64,000 nt of DNA, from assembly GCA_002490425.1 (NCBI GenBank), contig DKTZ01000019.1, positions 62,001 through 126,000 of the forward strand, in the 5' to 3' direction. The position numbers and the translations under genes are program-made. How positions within the stretch are numbered: the stretch's first letter is position 1; every line of letters begins with the position of its first letter. This document shows, piece by piece, positions 52,382 through 60,471 of this stretch. Under the pieces are notes generated by a model that was given only the letters and a program-made list of their open reading frames with translations, had not been told where the DNA came from and searched no databases. This DNA comes from Ruminococcaceae bacterium UBA7217. Lineage in GTDB: Bacteria > Bacillota > Clostridia > Oscillospirales > Acutalibacteraceae.

Positions 52382-52981
52382 ATGTTTTGTAAACAATGCG
52401 GTTCTCCGCTTGAAGACGGAGTAAAATTCTGCAACAAATGCGGTGCGCCTGTTAACGATTTAGGTCAGCAGGTTAAGGACGCTGCTTCGGGAGCTTTTTC
52501 AAAGGCAGAAAGCGAGGTTAAGTCTGCATTTGACGAAATCAACCGTTCAGTTCAGGGCGAGCCTGCATACGTTCCCGGTCAGAAATTAAAGGACGACAGA
52601 GGTATTGTTGCTTACATACTTCTCAATTTAATAACTTGCGGGATTTACGGATACTATTTCCTTTATAAAATGGCTGCTGACGTTAATGTTGCCTGCGAGG
52701 GTGACGGCAAGCAGACGGCAGGTCTTGTGCAGTTTATTGTACTCAGCTTTTTAACCTGTGGAATTTATTCATGGATTTGGTACTACAACCTCGGCAACAG
52801 ACTTGCTGAAAATGCTCCACGTTACGGTTTGAGCTTTTCGGAAAACGGAACTACCATTCTTTTATGGGCAATTTTAGGTGTTTTCCTTTTTGGCATCGGC
52901 CCGCTTGTTGCAATGTATTTCCTTATTAAAAATACAAACGCAATCTGCGCCGCATACAACCGTTACAACGGACTCAGCTAA
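52382..52981 (+). CDS. Zinc-ribbon DUF4234 membrane protein
   Basis: 199 residues. The N-terminal zinc ribbon FCKQCGSPLEDGVKFCNKCG has two C-x2-C pairs. A short linker is followed by a DUF4234 membrane domain (about 80-195) with repeated LNLITCGIYGYYFLY and LSFLTCGIYSWIWYY helices, each with the TCGIY core. The two repeats look like a duplicated four-helix unit. Function unknown. GAGAGG precedes the ATG. A clear terminator follows at 53001. Confidence 0.8.
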   Translation: MFCKQCGSPLEDGVKFCNKCGAPVNDLGQQVKDAASGAFSKAESEVKSAFDEINRSVQGEPAYVPGQKLKDDRGIVAYILLNLITCGIYGYYFLYKMAADVNVACEGDGKQTAGLVQFIVLSFLTCGIYSWIWYYNLGNRLAENAPRYGLSFSENGTTILLWAILGVFLFGIGPLVAMYFLIKNTNAICAAYNRYNGLS

Positions 52982-53000
52982 GAAACAAATTCACAAAAAA

Positions 53001-53030
53001 TCCCCCTTAATTTCAAGGGGGAATTTTTTT
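53001..53030 (+). terminator. Intrinsic terminator after the DUF4234 gene
   Basis: Stem TCCCCCTT / AAGGGGGA (53001-53008 with 53015-53022), loop AATTTC, followed by ATTTTTTTA. Confidence 0.92.
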
Positions 53031-53046
53031 AATAACAGGGATTTAT

Positions 53047-53466
53047 ATGAAAATTAACAAAAAAGAAATTGAAGAGCACCTTAAGCTTATTTGCATTTTT
53101 CTTTTTATATTTCTTATTTATATTTTATTTACCGGCTGCCCGATTAAGCTTTTAACAGGTATTTCCTGTGCAGGCTGCGGAATGTCGAGAGCATATTTCA
53201 GTCTTTTACATCTCAATTTTAGGGAAGCGTTTTATTATCATCCTCTATTCCCCTGCCCCATAATTTTCGTTGCTGTTTATATTATGACAAAATTAGGTTT
53301 CTCGCAAAAAGCTGCAAAGATAATTTACGGTGTAATGGCATTTCTTTTTATTGGGATTTATATTCTCAGAATGATAAATCCCGATGACAGAGTCGTTGTT
53401 TTTGAACCGCAAAACGGACTGATTTTTAAGGGAATAAAATACATTATTTCTCTTATCCGTCAATAA
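53047..53466 (+). CDS. DUF2752 small membrane protein
   Basis: 139 residues with three or four hydrophobic helices. The DUF2752 signature GISCAGCGMSRAYFSLLHLN lies near residue 38, including the C-x2-C-G-M-(S/T)-R core. The protein family is short, membrane-bound and of unknown function. It lies between the DUF4234 gene and a phosphotransferase, 66 bp after the former and after its terminator. Confidence 0.8.
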   Translation: MKINKKEIEEHLKLICIFLFIFLIYILFTGCPIKLLTGISCAGCGMSRAYFSLLHLNFREAFYYHPLFPCPIIFVAVYIMTKLGFSQKAAKIIYGVMAFLFIGIYILRMINPDDRVVVFEPQNGLIFKGIKYIISLIRQ

Positions 53467-53494
53467 ATGTAAAATCTTTAGTATAGGTATAATT

Positions 53495-54364
53495 ATGAAC
53501 TTAAAAATTTTTGACAGCTTGACCGAAATTGACAAGGGCTACAGCGGAGACAAAAAATACTGTGCTGTTAAGGACGGTACAAAATACCTTTTGCGTATTT
53601 CGCCGAGAAAGAAATACGCAAATAGAAAGAAAATTCATAAAATTATGAAGAAATTGGCTGTCTTGGATATTCCTATGTGTAAGCCAGTTAAAGTGGGTCT
53701 GTGCAAAGACGGCGCTTATGTTTTGCAGTCGTGGATTGACGGCATTGACGCCGAAGAGCATATATGCGATTACAGCCAAAAACAGCAATACGACTTTGGC
53801 TTTCAGTCGGGTAAAATTCTGCAAAAAATTCATACAATTCCTGCGCCGAAAAATCAGGGAAATTGGGAAACACGCTTTAACAGGAAAATGGATAAGAAAA
53901 TTCAAATGTATTCCGACTGCCCCGTAAAATTCGAGGGTGCGCAGTATTTAATTGATTACTTGAACAGCAACCGTGATTTGCTTAAAAACAGACCGCAATG
54001 CTTTCAGCACGGCGATTACCATATCGGTAATATGATGATTGAAAATGATAAAATTGTTATTATTGATTTTGACAGGTACGATTTCGGCGACCCGTGGGAA
54101 GAGTTTAACAGTATTGTTTGGATAGCACAGATTTCCCACGCCTTTGCTTCTGGTATGCTTGACGGATATTTTGATAATAAAATACCCGAGTTTTTTTGGA
54201 AACTGCTCAAGTTTTACATCGGAACAGGCACTTTATCCAGCATTCCGTGGGCAGTAGATTACAGTCAGGAACAGATTGAAATAATGTTAAATCTCGCAAA
54301 CGATGTTTTGCAGTGGTATGACAATTATAAATTAACAGTGCCGAATTGGTACGGAAAGGGATAA
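53495..54364 (+). CDS. Aminoglycoside phosphotransferase-fold (APH) kinase of unknown substrate
   Basis: 289 residues. The N-lobe contains YLLRISPRKKYANRKKIHKI and VLQSWIDGIDAEEHI. The C-lobe holds the catalytic block CFQHGDYHIGNMMIENDKIV (H-G-D-x-H-x-x-N, Brenner motif) and IIDFDRYDFGDPWEEF with the DFG-like metal site. The family includes antibiotic kinases, choline kinases and fructosamine kinases; the substrate cannot be set from sequence. It is followed 3 bp later by a small gene. Confidence 0.82.
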   Translation: MNLKIFDSLTEIDKGYSGDKKYCAVKDGTKYLLRISPRKKYANRKKIHKIMKKLAVLDIPMCKPVKVGLCKDGAYVLQSWIDGIDAEEHICDYSQKQQYDFGFQSGKILQKIHTIPAPKNQGNWETRFNRKMDKKIQMYSDCPVKFEGAQYLIDYLNSNRDLLKNRPQCFQHGDYHIGNMMIENDKIVIIDFDRYDFGDPWEEFNSIVWIAQISHAFASGMLDGYFDNKIPEFFWKLLKFYIGTGTLSSIPWAVDYSQEQIEIMLNLANDVLQWYDNYKLTVPNWYGKG

Positions 54365-54367
54365 AAA

Positions 54368-54754
54368 ATGAATAAATTAGAAAAATATTTAAAGAATTCA
54401 ATTACAGAAGAAAGCTCCGTTGAAGATATGCTGGGCATATTTGAAAAGGGCTGTCAGCCGATGGACGAAGAAGATATGCTTTTGTTTGAAACAGGCACAT
54501 TCGGATTTACGGGCGAACCGCTGTTTTATTTTTCTGTTGTCAAGCAAACTGAAAATAATGATGGCGAGTATATTCAGACTCATTTAGATGTGATGTTTAA
54601 GCCCGACAACAAAAACAAATCATTTAAGGATGAATTATGGTGCGAAGAAGAGGAAACCGACGGCTTTTTCAACTGCATAAGAAACTCCGCCGCCTTTAAA
54701 TATGCAAACAGCCACAGTTTTTATAAAATAGAAATTTTTACAGACGAAACGTAA
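54368..54754 (+). CDS. Small hypothetical acidic protein
   Basis: 128 residues, rich in Asp and Glu, with no signal or membrane segment. It starts MNKLEKYLKNSITEESSVED and has QTHLDVMFKPDNKNKSFKDE and KYANSHSFYKIEIFTDET. No family is recognised. It starts 3 bp after the APH-like gene and is likely co-translated with it. The start is ATG at 54368. Confidence 0.7.
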   Translation: MNKLEKYLKNSITEESSVEDMLGIFEKGCQPMDEEDMLLFETGTFGFTGEPLFYFSVVKQTENNDGEYIQTHLDVMFKPDNKNKSFKDELWCEEEETDGFFNCIRNSAAFKYANSHSFYKIEIFTDET

Positions 54755-54769
54755 CCCGAGATGTCTCAT

Positions 54770-54795
54770 TGTAGGGGCTGGCGACCCGACAGCCC
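54770..54795. repeat. Dispersed short palindrome
   Basis: TGTAGG, then stem GGGCTG / CAGCCC (54775-54780 with 54790-54795). It carries the TGTAGG edge of the family, in the orientation opposite to the copy at 54877. Confidence 0.75.
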
Positions 54796-54876
54796 GTTGC
54801 GGAATTGATTATTATTGCAAATTGCATTGCGGACAGCCGAGTTGCATAAGTTAAATATTTTAACAGGTTTTCCGAG

Positions 54877-54902
54877 GTACGCCGAGTCGGCGTACCCTAC
54901 AA
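54877..54902. repeat. Dispersed short palindrome, exact match to copy 1
   Basis: Stem GTACGCCGA / TCGGCGTAC (54877-54885 with 54887-54895) followed by CCTACAA. 25 bases are identical to 6414-6438, 48 kb away. Confidence 0.88.
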
Positions 54903-54962
54903 GGTTTGTGAATAACGCAAAAATTGTGCCGCAATCTTAATTGATATTAAAACGGAGTATTT

Positions 54963-55331
54963 ATGGAATTTATCAAAAAAGACAGTATTGTAAATTTAAA
55001 AAACACAGGTGTAACCTCTAAACAGATAATCTGTCCTGACAACTCAAACAGTGACAGGGTTACTGTAGCCGAGGTACATTTAGAGCCTGCGGCTGTGCAA
55101 AGCAGGCACGCACACGAATATTCGGAACAAATTTGGTATGCACTCAAAGGCAGTGGTAAATTATTACTGGCAGATGACGGCGAAATGCCGTTTACGGCAG
55201 GCGATGCGGTAAGATTTGAGCAAAACGATATACACGGATTACATAACGACTCAGATGAAGAATTTGTCTACATTTCCGTGACCTCGCCGCCCGTTGACTT
55301 TTCGTATGCATACAAGGAAAAAGTAAAATAA
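54963..55331 (+). CDS. Cupin-domain protein
   Basis: 122 residues, single cupin. The first motif reads RHAHEYSEQIWYALKGSGKL with the metal-binding His pair and Glu (H-x-H-x3-x-E). The second motif GDAVRFEQNDIHGLHN has the last His. The substrate is unknown. It precedes the PerR-type regulator by 100 bp and is separate from the oxygen-stress unit, since a promoter lies between. Confidence 0.8.
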   Translation: MEFIKKDSIVNLKNTGVTSKQIICPDNSNSDRVTVAEVHLEPAAVQSRHAHEYSEQIWYALKGSGKLLLADDGEMPFTAGDAVRFEQNDIHGLHNDSDEEFVYISVTSPPVDFSYAYKEKVK

Positions 55332-55356
55332 TTTTCAAAAAATTTATTTTTAAGTA

Positions 55357-55384
55357 TTGACAACACGCTGAAAATATGTATAAT
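55357..55384 (+). promoter_or_regulatory. Promoter of the perR-rbr unit
   Basis: TTGACA (55357-55362), a 16-bp spacer and TATAAT (55379-55384), just upstream of a Per/Fur-type operator. Confidence 0.8.
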
Positions 55385-55388
55385 TAAA

Positions 55389-55403
55389 TTGTAATCATTA
55401 CAA
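55389..55403. promoter_or_regulatory. Per/Fur-type operator
   Basis: TTGTAATCATTACAA is a perfect 7-1-7 inverted repeat of PerR/Fur type. It begins 5 bp after the -10 box and lies upstream of a Fur-family gene, so autoregulation is likely. Confidence 0.82.
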
Positions 55404-55432
55404 ATTAGTGTTTATTTTAATTTGGTGGTGTT

Positions 55433-55834
55433 ATGAATACTCAACAGATTTCCGAAATATTTAAGAGCAAGGGCTTAAAGCGTACCCCTCAGCGTATTGC
55501 CGTCTACAAATTTCTGAAAGAAAACCCCATACACCCCGACGCATTGACGGTATATGAAAAAATGGTTGAGAGTAACCCGTCTTTTTCAAAAACAACGGTT
55601 TACAACTGTCTGCAAACGCTTTGTGACTGCGGACTTTTAATCCCCGTAAACATTGACAAGGACAAAATCCGCTTTGACGCTGACACGTCGTTTCACGGGC
55701 ATTTTAAATGCACAAAATGCGGAGATATTTACGATTTTCAGTGTACTGAAAGCAATGTTTGCGGAATTGAAGGCTTTGAAACTCTTCAAAAAGATGTATA
55801 TTACAGCGGTATTTGCAAACGCTGTAAAGAATAA
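55433..55834 (+). CDS. perR: Fur-family transcriptional regulator, PerR-like
   Basis: 133 residues. The winged-helix DNA-binding domain (about 1-85) has GLKRTPQRIAVYKFLKENPI and FSKTTVYNCLQTLCDCGLLI, typical of Fur proteins. The dimerisation domain has HGHFKCTKCGDIYDFQC with one C-x2-C, and a second pair in GICKRCKE, as in PerR. An operator with PerR geometry precedes it and rubrerythrin follows. PerR is more likely than Fur from context, though Zur/Fur cannot be fully excluded. Confidence 0.85.
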   Translation: MNTQQISEIFKSKGLKRTPQRIAVYKFLKENPIHPDALTVYEKMVESNPSFSKTTVYNCLQTLCDCGLLIPVNIDKDKIRFDADTSFHGHFKCTKCGDIYDFQCTESNVCGIEGFETLQKDVYYSGICKRCKE

Positions 55835-55867
55835 AAAATTTTTTTATATCAAAGGAGTAAAAATATT

Positions 55868-56407
55868 ATGGCAAAAAAGTATTACTGCCCCGTATGCGGC
55901 TACGAAAGTGACGAACCCATTGAAATCTGCCCCATCTGCAAGGCAAAAATGGCTGTAAGAGAAGAAGGCGGCGAGTTAGCTTGGGCTGCAGAGCACGTTG
56001 TAGGAATTATTGACGGCGTTGACGAGGAAATCGTTCAGGGTCTTCGTGACAATTTCAACGGCGAATGCTCAGAGGTTGGTATGTACCTCGCAATGGCAAG
56101 AGTTGCTCACAGAGAGGGCTACCCCGAAATCGGTCTTTACTGGGAAAAGGCAGCTTATGAAGAAGCAGAGCACGCTGCAAAATTTGCTGAAATGCTCGGC
56201 GAAGTTGTTACAGATTCAACAAAGAAAAATCTTGAAATGAGAGTTGCCGCAGAAAACGGCGCTACACTCGGCAAAACAGAGCTTGCTAAAATGGCAAAGG
56301 CTCAGGGTCTTGACGCTATTCACGACTCAGTTCACGAAATGGCAAGAGACGAAGCAAGACACGGTAAAGCATTCGCAGGTCTTCTTAAGAGATATTTCGG
56401 CGAATAA
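55868..56407 (+). CDS. rbr: Rubrerythrin
   Basis: Non-haem di-iron peroxidase reducing hydrogen peroxide with electrons from rubredoxin. 179 residues. The order is reversed relative to classic rubrerythrin: a rubredoxin-like N-terminal domain comes first, with [12 protein letters not shown] and ICPICKAKM (two C-x2-C). The ferritin-like di-iron domain follows, with [35 protein letters not shown] and [17 protein letters not shown] (E-x2-H type ligands). It lies 34 bp after the regulator, consistent with PerR control. Confidence 0.95.
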   Translation: MAKKYYCPVCGYESDEPIEICPICKAKMAVREEGGELAWAAEHVVGIIDGVDEEIVQGLRDNFNGECSEVGMYLAMARVAHREGYPEIGLYWEKAAYEEAEHAAKFAEMLGEVVTDSTKKNLEMRVAAENGATLGKTELAKMAKAQGLDAIHDSVHEMARDEARHGKAFAGLLKRYFGE

Positions 56408-56448
56408 TTTTACCGAAAAAGCAAAACATATTTTAGGAGGTTAGCAGT

Positions 56449-56601
56449 ATGAAATATGTATGCCCTTGCGGTTATGTTTACGATGAGGCTTTAGGCGATC
56501 CCGAAAACGGAATTGAACCCGGCACACCGTGGGAAATGGTTCCCGAAGATTTTCTTTGCCCCGTTTGCGGTCTTGACAAAAGCGCATTTGAGGAAGAATA
56601 A
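56449..56601 (+). CDS. rub: Rubredoxin
   Basis: Small one-iron electron carrier, 50 residues, too short for many gene finders. It starts [36 protein letters not shown] ends it. Note that the first Cys pair here is C-x1-C (CPC), where rubredoxins normally have C-x2-C; the second pair is the usual C-x2-C. AGGAGG lies 8 bp upstream of ATG 56449. It follows rubrerythrin in the same unit and probably reduces rubrerythrin and the flavodiiron protein. A terminator follows at 56621. Confidence 0.93.
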   Translation: MKYVCPCGYVYDEALGDPENGIEPGTPWEMVPEDFLCPVCGLDKSAFEEE

Positions 56602-56620
56602 TTAAAATATTCAAAATAGG

Positions 56621-56653
56621 AAACAGGAAAGTTTAGGCTTTCCTGTTTTTTAT
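56621..56653 (+). terminator. Intrinsic terminator after rubredoxin
   Basis: An 11-bp perfect stem AAACAGGAAAG / CTTTCCTGTTT (56621-56631 with 56638-56648), loop TTTAGG, then TTT. Confidence 0.92.
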
Positions 56654-56704
56654 AAAAAAGCATTTTTCTGCTACGCAGAGGTCTCCACCTAAGGTCCACA
56701 CTCT

Positions 56705-56825
56705 CGGCTCCCCTGTAAGGGGAGCTGGCTTTGCGTTAGCAAAGACTGAGGGGTTAATATTTATAGTTGAAAGCTTTATAACCCCTCTGTCACTTCGTGA
56801 CATCTCCCCTTTCAGGGGCGACAAG
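56705..56825. repeat. Large dispersed inverted-repeat element (copy A)
   Basis: The left arm (about 56705-56758) reads GGCTCCCCTGTAAGGGGAGC, then CTGAGGGGTTA. The right arm (about 56770-56825) contains TAACCCCTCTGTCACTTCGT, then CATCTCCCCTTTCAGGGGCG. Read in reverse the right arm mirrors the left. The two arms can pair across a short AT-rich centre. Copy B is at 63633-63816. Confidence 0.75.
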
Positions 56826-56887
56826 ATTTCTGTATGAGATAGTGACATCGTCCCCTACAAAAAGAGACAAAATTTTTCCCTTCATTA

Positions 56888-56916
56888 TTGAATACAGCAT
56901 CGTTTTATGTTAAAAT
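56888..56916 (+). promoter_or_regulatory. fprA promoter
   Basis: TTGAAT (56888-56893), a 17-bp spacer and TAAAAT (56911-56916), about 31 bp before the start codon. Confidence 0.75.
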
Positions 56917-56946
56917 ACCCTCATAAATTTAATTGAGGAGAAAGAT

Positions 56947-58101
56947 ATGGATATTAAAATTTCGGAAGATATAAAATATATCGGAGTCAGCACAAGAGAT
57001 ATTGATTTATTTGAGAGCCAGTACATAGTTCCCAACGGTATGGCTTACAATTCTTACGTTATTCTTGACGAAAAAATCGCTGTTATGGACACATCTGACA
57101 AGGCTGTGAGCGAGCAATGGCTTGCTAATTTAAAGACTGTTCTCGGCGACAGAAAACCCGATTATTTGGTGGTTCAGCACCTTGAGCCTGACCATTCGGC
57201 TAATATAGAAAAAGTATGCACGCTTTACCCCGAAATGCAGATTGTCTGCTCGGCAAAAGCAAAGGCTATGATGCCACAATTTGCAGATGTTGACGAGTCT
57301 AAAATTTTGGTAAAGGCTGAAGGCGACACACTCTGCCTTGGCAAGCACACATTAAGCTTTATTTTAGCACCAATGGTTCATTGGCCTGAAGTTATGCTTT
57401 CTTACGATTCCTGCGACAAGGTTCTTTTCTCTGCCGACGCATTCGGCAAATTCGGCGCGCTTGACGCTGACGAGGGTTGGAGCTGTGAGGCAAGAAGATA
57501 TTATTTCAACATTGTGGGCAAATACGGCGCTCCTGTCGGAACTCTTCTTAAAAAGGCAAATGCACTTGAAATAAAGACAATATGCCCCCTGCACGGCCCG
57601 ATTTTAACAGATACTATACCCGAGGTTTTAAAGCTTTATGACATTTGGTCGTCATACAAGCCCGAGAACGAAGGAGTGTTTATAGCATTTGCGTCAATTC
57701 ACGGCAACACCGCCGAGGCGGCTTACAAAATGAAAGAAATTCTTGAAAACAAAGGCTGTAAGAGAGTTGCAATTGCCGACCTTTCACGTGACGACATTGC
57801 AGAATGTGTTGAAGACGCTTTCAGGCACAGCACTCTGCTTTGTATGGCATCAAGCTATGACGCAGGTGTATTTGCGCCGATGGCGGACTTCATTCACCAT
57901 CTTAAATCAAAGGCTTTCCAAAACAGAAATGTTGCTCTTGTTGAGAACGGCTCCTGGGCACCCTCAGCCGCAAAAACGATGAAAGCCGAATTTGAGCAGA
58001 TGAAGAATATTACATTTGTCGGCGACATAGTTACAATTAAAACACGGGTTAAGCCGTCCGATATTGAAGAACTCGAAAATCTTGCCGAACAGCTTGTGTG
58101 A
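56947..58101 (+). CDS. fprA: Flavodiiron protein (FprA family), O2/NO reductase
   Basis: 384 residues. The N-terminal metallo-beta-lactamase-like di-iron domain carries QHLEPDHSANIEK (H-x-E-x-D-H), MVHWPEVML, FSADAFG and CPLHGP, all expected iron ligands. The C-terminal flavodoxin domain (about 250-384) contains IAFASIHGNTAEAAYKMKEI for FMN. It reduces oxygen to water or NO to N2O, usually with rubredoxin electrons. It lies close to the rubrerythrin-rubredoxin unit but with its own promoter. The repeat-containing region between them contains a terminator. Confidence 0.96.
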   Translation: MDIKISEDIKYIGVSTRDIDLFESQYIVPNGMAYNSYVILDEKIAVMDTSDKAVSEQWLANLKTVLGDRKPDYLVVQHLEPDHSANIEKVCTLYPEMQIVCSAKAKAMMPQFADVDESKILVKAEGDTLCLGKHTLSFILAPMVHWPEVMLSYDSCDKVLFSADAFGKFGALDADEGWSCEARRYYFNIVGKYGAPVGTLLKKANALEIKTICPLHGPILTDTIPEVLKLYDIWSSYKPENEGVFIAFASIHGNTAEAAYKMKEILENKGCKRVAIADLSRDDIAECVEDAFRHSTLLCMASSYDAGVFAPMADFIHHLKSKAFQNRNVALVENGSWAPSAAKTMKAEFEQMKNITFVGDIVTIKTRVKPSDIEELENLAEQLV

Positions 58102-58108
58102 ATAATAA

Positions 58109-58135
58109 TGTAGGGTATGCCGACCTCGGCATACC
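58109..58135. repeat. Dispersed short palindrome
   Basis: TGTAG, then stem GGTATGCCGA / TCGGCATACC (58114-58123 with 58126-58135). The TGTAGGG edge is kept and the stem sequence differs from copy 1 in several paired positions. Confidence 0.82.
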
Positions 58136-58167
58136 GTTATAAAACTAATATTAACCGAAATTAAAAA

Positions 58168-58193
58168 GTGCGCAGAGTCGTCGCACCCTACAA
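58168..58193. repeat. Dispersed short palindrome, degenerate
   Basis: GTGCG / CGCAC (58168-58172 with 58182-58186) followed by CCTACAA. It faces the copy at 58109 in inverted orientation. Confidence 0.65.
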
Positions 58194-58204
58194 CATTAAA
58201 CATT

Positions 58205-58240
58205 CAGGGCATACCGAAACGGTATGCCCTGCTTTAAATT
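58205..58240 (+). terminator. Terminator after fprA
   Basis: A 12-bp perfect stem CAGGGCATACCG / CGGTATGCCCTG (58205-58216 with 58220-58231) with loop AAA, followed by CTTTAAATTT. The T-tract is weak. It lies about 100 bp beyond fprA and 32 bp before the end of the convergent chromate-transporter gene. Confidence 0.75.
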
Positions 58241-58262
58241 TATTTACAAAAGGGATTTTGAG

Positions 58263-58835
58263 TTACACGGGTAAATTCAGTGCGTAACCGCAGATAATGC
58301 CCACTACTGCCGAGACTGTTATTATTTTTATGGGGTGAACCTTTTTAAGAGCCAACACCGTCATAACAATGCAAACGACTGCCGAAATATAAAATTCAAC
58401 GCTTTTAAATACCGCTACGCTTACGCCGTCTGCGAAAAATGCCGTAATTGCAAGTGACAGTGCCGCCGAAGCAATAAGCCCGATTGCGGCAGGTCTAAGA
58501 CCGGTCATACACCCTGCGACTGCTTTGTTTTTCTTGAATTTTTCATAAAATGTCGCAACAAGAAGTATTACGATAAACGACGGCATAACAACGCCGAGAG
58601 TCGAACAAAATGCGCCGAAAATTCCGCCCGTTTCAGTACCTACAAACGTAGCCATATTTATGGCAAAAGGCCCGGGAGTGCTTTCGGAAATCGCAACGAA
58701 ATTCATTATTTCCGTGTTTGTCATCCACTCGTTTTTAAGAACTTCCGCCTGAATTAAGGGAAGCATTGCATAACCTCCGCCGAAGGTGAATAAACCGATT
58801 TTGAAAAATGTCAGGAAAAGTTTAAGATAAATCAT
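58263..58835 (-). CDS. Chromate transporter family protein (short CHR), second of a pair
   Basis: 190 residues, single CHR domain with about five helices. The signature TFFKIGLFTFGGGYAMLPLI is at residue 9, followed by ISESTPGPFAINMATFVGTE. Short CHR proteins work in pairs as heterodimeric chromate exporters in other bacteria, but the natural substrate in anaerobes is unclear. It overlaps the partner gene by 14 bp. Confidence 0.88.
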   Translation of the reverse strand: MIYLKLFLTFFKIGLFTFGGGYAMLPLIQAEVLKNEWMTNTEIMNFVAISESTPGPFAINMATFVGTETGGIFGAFCSTLGVVMPSFIVILLVATFYEKFKKNKAVAGCMTGLRPAAIGLIASAALSLAITAFFADGVSVAVFKSVEFYISAVVCIVMTVLALKKVHPIKIITVSAVVGIICGYALNLPV

Positions 58836-59397
58836 TCTTCGCCCTCCTGCTGATTATTATGCTTGTAACGAGTCCGAACACTGCGCAGCCGATAAGCACC
58901 AGCAAAACGCTTACATCAAAAAATGCAACCAACGCAAAGGCAACACCCATAACGATATACGATACAGGATTTTTAGGAACCTGTTTATACATCGACACAA
59001 GGCCTTTGACTATCAGCGCCAAAACGCCTGCACGGATTCCGAAAAAGGCATATTTAACGCCCTTATAATCACTGAAATTTTTAAGAAGATATGCAATAAC
59101 AGTGATAATTACAAACGACGGCAAAACTACGCCGAGCGTTGACACAAACGCGCCCCAAAAGCCTGCCACCTTAAAGCCTACAAATGTCGCTGAATTGACA
59201 GCAATAGGCCCCGGAGTGCTTTCTGCTATTGCGATTATATCAAGAATATCCTTCTCCGTAATCCATTTTCTTTTGTCCGCAACTTCCTTTTGAATAAGCG
59301 GTATCATGGCATATCCTCCGCCGAAGGTGAATGCGCCTATTTTAAAAAATGTCAAAAATAAAAGCCATATTTTATAAAGCTTTTCGTGTTTTTTCAT
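58822..59397 (-). CDS. Chromate transporter family protein (short CHR), first of a pair
   Basis: About 191 residues from the ATG at 59397, with GGAGGA 5 bp upstream; the longer frame to 59457 lacks a ribosome-binding site. Signature TFFKIGAFTFGGGYAMIPLI and AIAESTPGPIAVNSATFVG are as in the partner. It has about five transmembrane helices. The 14-bp overlap with the second gene points to coupled translation and heterodimer formation. Confidence 0.88.
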   Translation of the reverse strand: MKKHEKLYKIWLLFLTFFKIGAFTFGGGYAMIPLIQKEVADKRKWITEKDILDIIAIAESTPGPIAVNSATFVGFKVAGFWGAFVSTLGVVLPSFVIITVIAYLLKNFSDYKGVKYAFFGIRAGVLALIVKGLVSMYKQVPKNPVSYIVMGVAFALVAFFDVSVLLVLIGCAVFGLVTSIIISRRAKNDLS

Positions 59398-59427
59398 TTT
59401 CTTCCTCCGTATTAGATAATTTTCAAT

Positions 59428-59457
59428 ATTGTAACACAGGAACAGCCTATAAATCAA
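59428..59457 (-). promoter_or_regulatory. Promoter of the CHR pair
   Basis: -35 TTGATT (59457-59452) and -10 TACAAT (59433-59428), with an 18-bp spacer, on the minus strand. Confidence 0.6.
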
Positions 59458-59471
59458 TACTGTACCCGCCC

Positions 59472-59500
59472 TTGAATTAAAATTATTTATCTGTTACAAT
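59472..59500 (+). promoter_or_regulatory. Promoter of the HAD gene
   Basis: TTGAAT (59472-59477), a 17-bp spacer and TACAAT (59495-59500), about 36 bp before the start codon. Confidence 0.7.
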
Positions 59501-59535
59501 TATCTTAATTATTAAAATAAGGACAGTAAAGATTT

Positions 59536-60213
59536 ATGATAAAAGCGGTTTTTATTGACATTGACGACACCTTGCTTGATTTCAGCAAATGCGCAGAATA
59601 TTCTATGCACAAAAGCTTTGACGATTTCGGTCTTAAATTCAATAAGGTTATGTTTCCCGTTTTTGAAAAAATTAACACGGGGCTTTGGCACAGGCTCGAA
59701 AAAGGCGAAATTACCAAAAATGAGATTTACGGCAAACGCTGGGTTACGGTTTTGGCTGAGTTTAACATTTCACACATTGACGGAAATAAATTTGAGGAGC
59801 ATTTCCAAGGGCATATCCGTGAAAGCGCAGAAAAGGTTGACGGTGCAGAAAGCTTGCTTAAATATCTGTCAGCAAAATACAAAATTTATGCTGTCAGCAA
59901 CGGCCCTCACGAACAGCAGATATACAGACTTCAAAAATCTGACTTGTTACAGTATTTTACCGATGTTTTCACGTCGGAGCTTTTGGGCGTTCAAAAACCC
60001 GATAAAGCCTTTTTTGACGCCTGCTTTAACAGAACAGGCAAAATAAAAAGCAGTGAAACGGTAATTATCGGCGACTCGCTTAATGCAGACGTGCTCGGCG
60101 GAATAAACTGCAGAATAAAAACTGTTTGGTTTAATAAAAATAACGGCACAGTCAATGAAATTCGCCCTGACTTTACCGTTAATTCGCTTTATGAAATAAA
60201 ATGTATCTTATAA
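59536..60213 (+). CDS. HAD-superfamily hydrolase, YjjG-type nucleotidase-like
   Basis: 225 residues. Motif I is IDIDDTLLDFSKCAEYSM with the nucleophile Asp. The cap domain is helical (YjjG-like, TGLWHRLEKGEITKNE). Motif II is YAVSNGPHEQQIYRLQKSD, motif III has the Lys in GVQKPDKAFFDAC, and motif IV is VIIGDSLNADVLGGIN. This pattern matches the YjjG group of pyrimidine 5'-nucleotidases, which clear non-canonical nucleotides. The substrate is inferred. Confidence 0.85.
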   Translation: MIKAVFIDIDDTLLDFSKCAEYSMHKSFDDFGLKFNKVMFPVFEKINTGLWHRLEKGEITKNEIYGKRWVTVLAEFNISHIDGNKFEEHFQGHIRESAEKVDGAESLLKYLSAKYKIYAVSNGPHEQQIYRLQKSDLLQYFTDVFTSELLGVQKPDKAFFDACFNRTGKIKSSETVIIGDSLNADVLGGINCRIKTVWFNKNNGTVNEIRPDFTVNSLYEIKCIL

Positions 60214-60371
60214 ACAAAAAAGCGCCCACAAGTGGCGGCTTATTAAATATAATACACTCTTATGAGCAGATTTTCAATGACTTTTTTCGAGTTTTTTCAA
60301 CTTTGTAAAAAGTAACCTAAATCTGCCTTTTTTTATTTACAATTCTTTACTTAAAAAGGCCTGTTAATTTA

Positions 60372-60400
60372 TTGAAATAAAGGGATTTTTCGTTTATAAT
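60372..60400 (+). promoter_or_regulatory. Promoter of the AI-2E family gene
   Basis: TTGAAA (60372-60377), a 17-bp spacer and TATAAT (60395-60400), 71 bp before the start codon. Confidence 0.78.
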
Positions 60401-60471
60401 TATATGATGTTATTGTAAAATCGTGTTTTACGGGCAAAAATATAAGACGTTCCGAAAAGATAGGTGATAAA

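Larger units (their letters stand above)
56654..56946. other. Intergenic stretch between rubredoxin and fprA
   Basis: No gene. It holds a large inverted-repeat element (56705-56825), a half copy of the short palindrome family (CATCGTCCCCTACAA, 56846-56860) and the fprA promoter. Confidence 0.7.

Noticed and set aside
56478..56848. Open frames on the minus strand near 56478-56848
   Set aside because: They are shadows of the rubredoxin gene, the terminator and the large inverted repeat.
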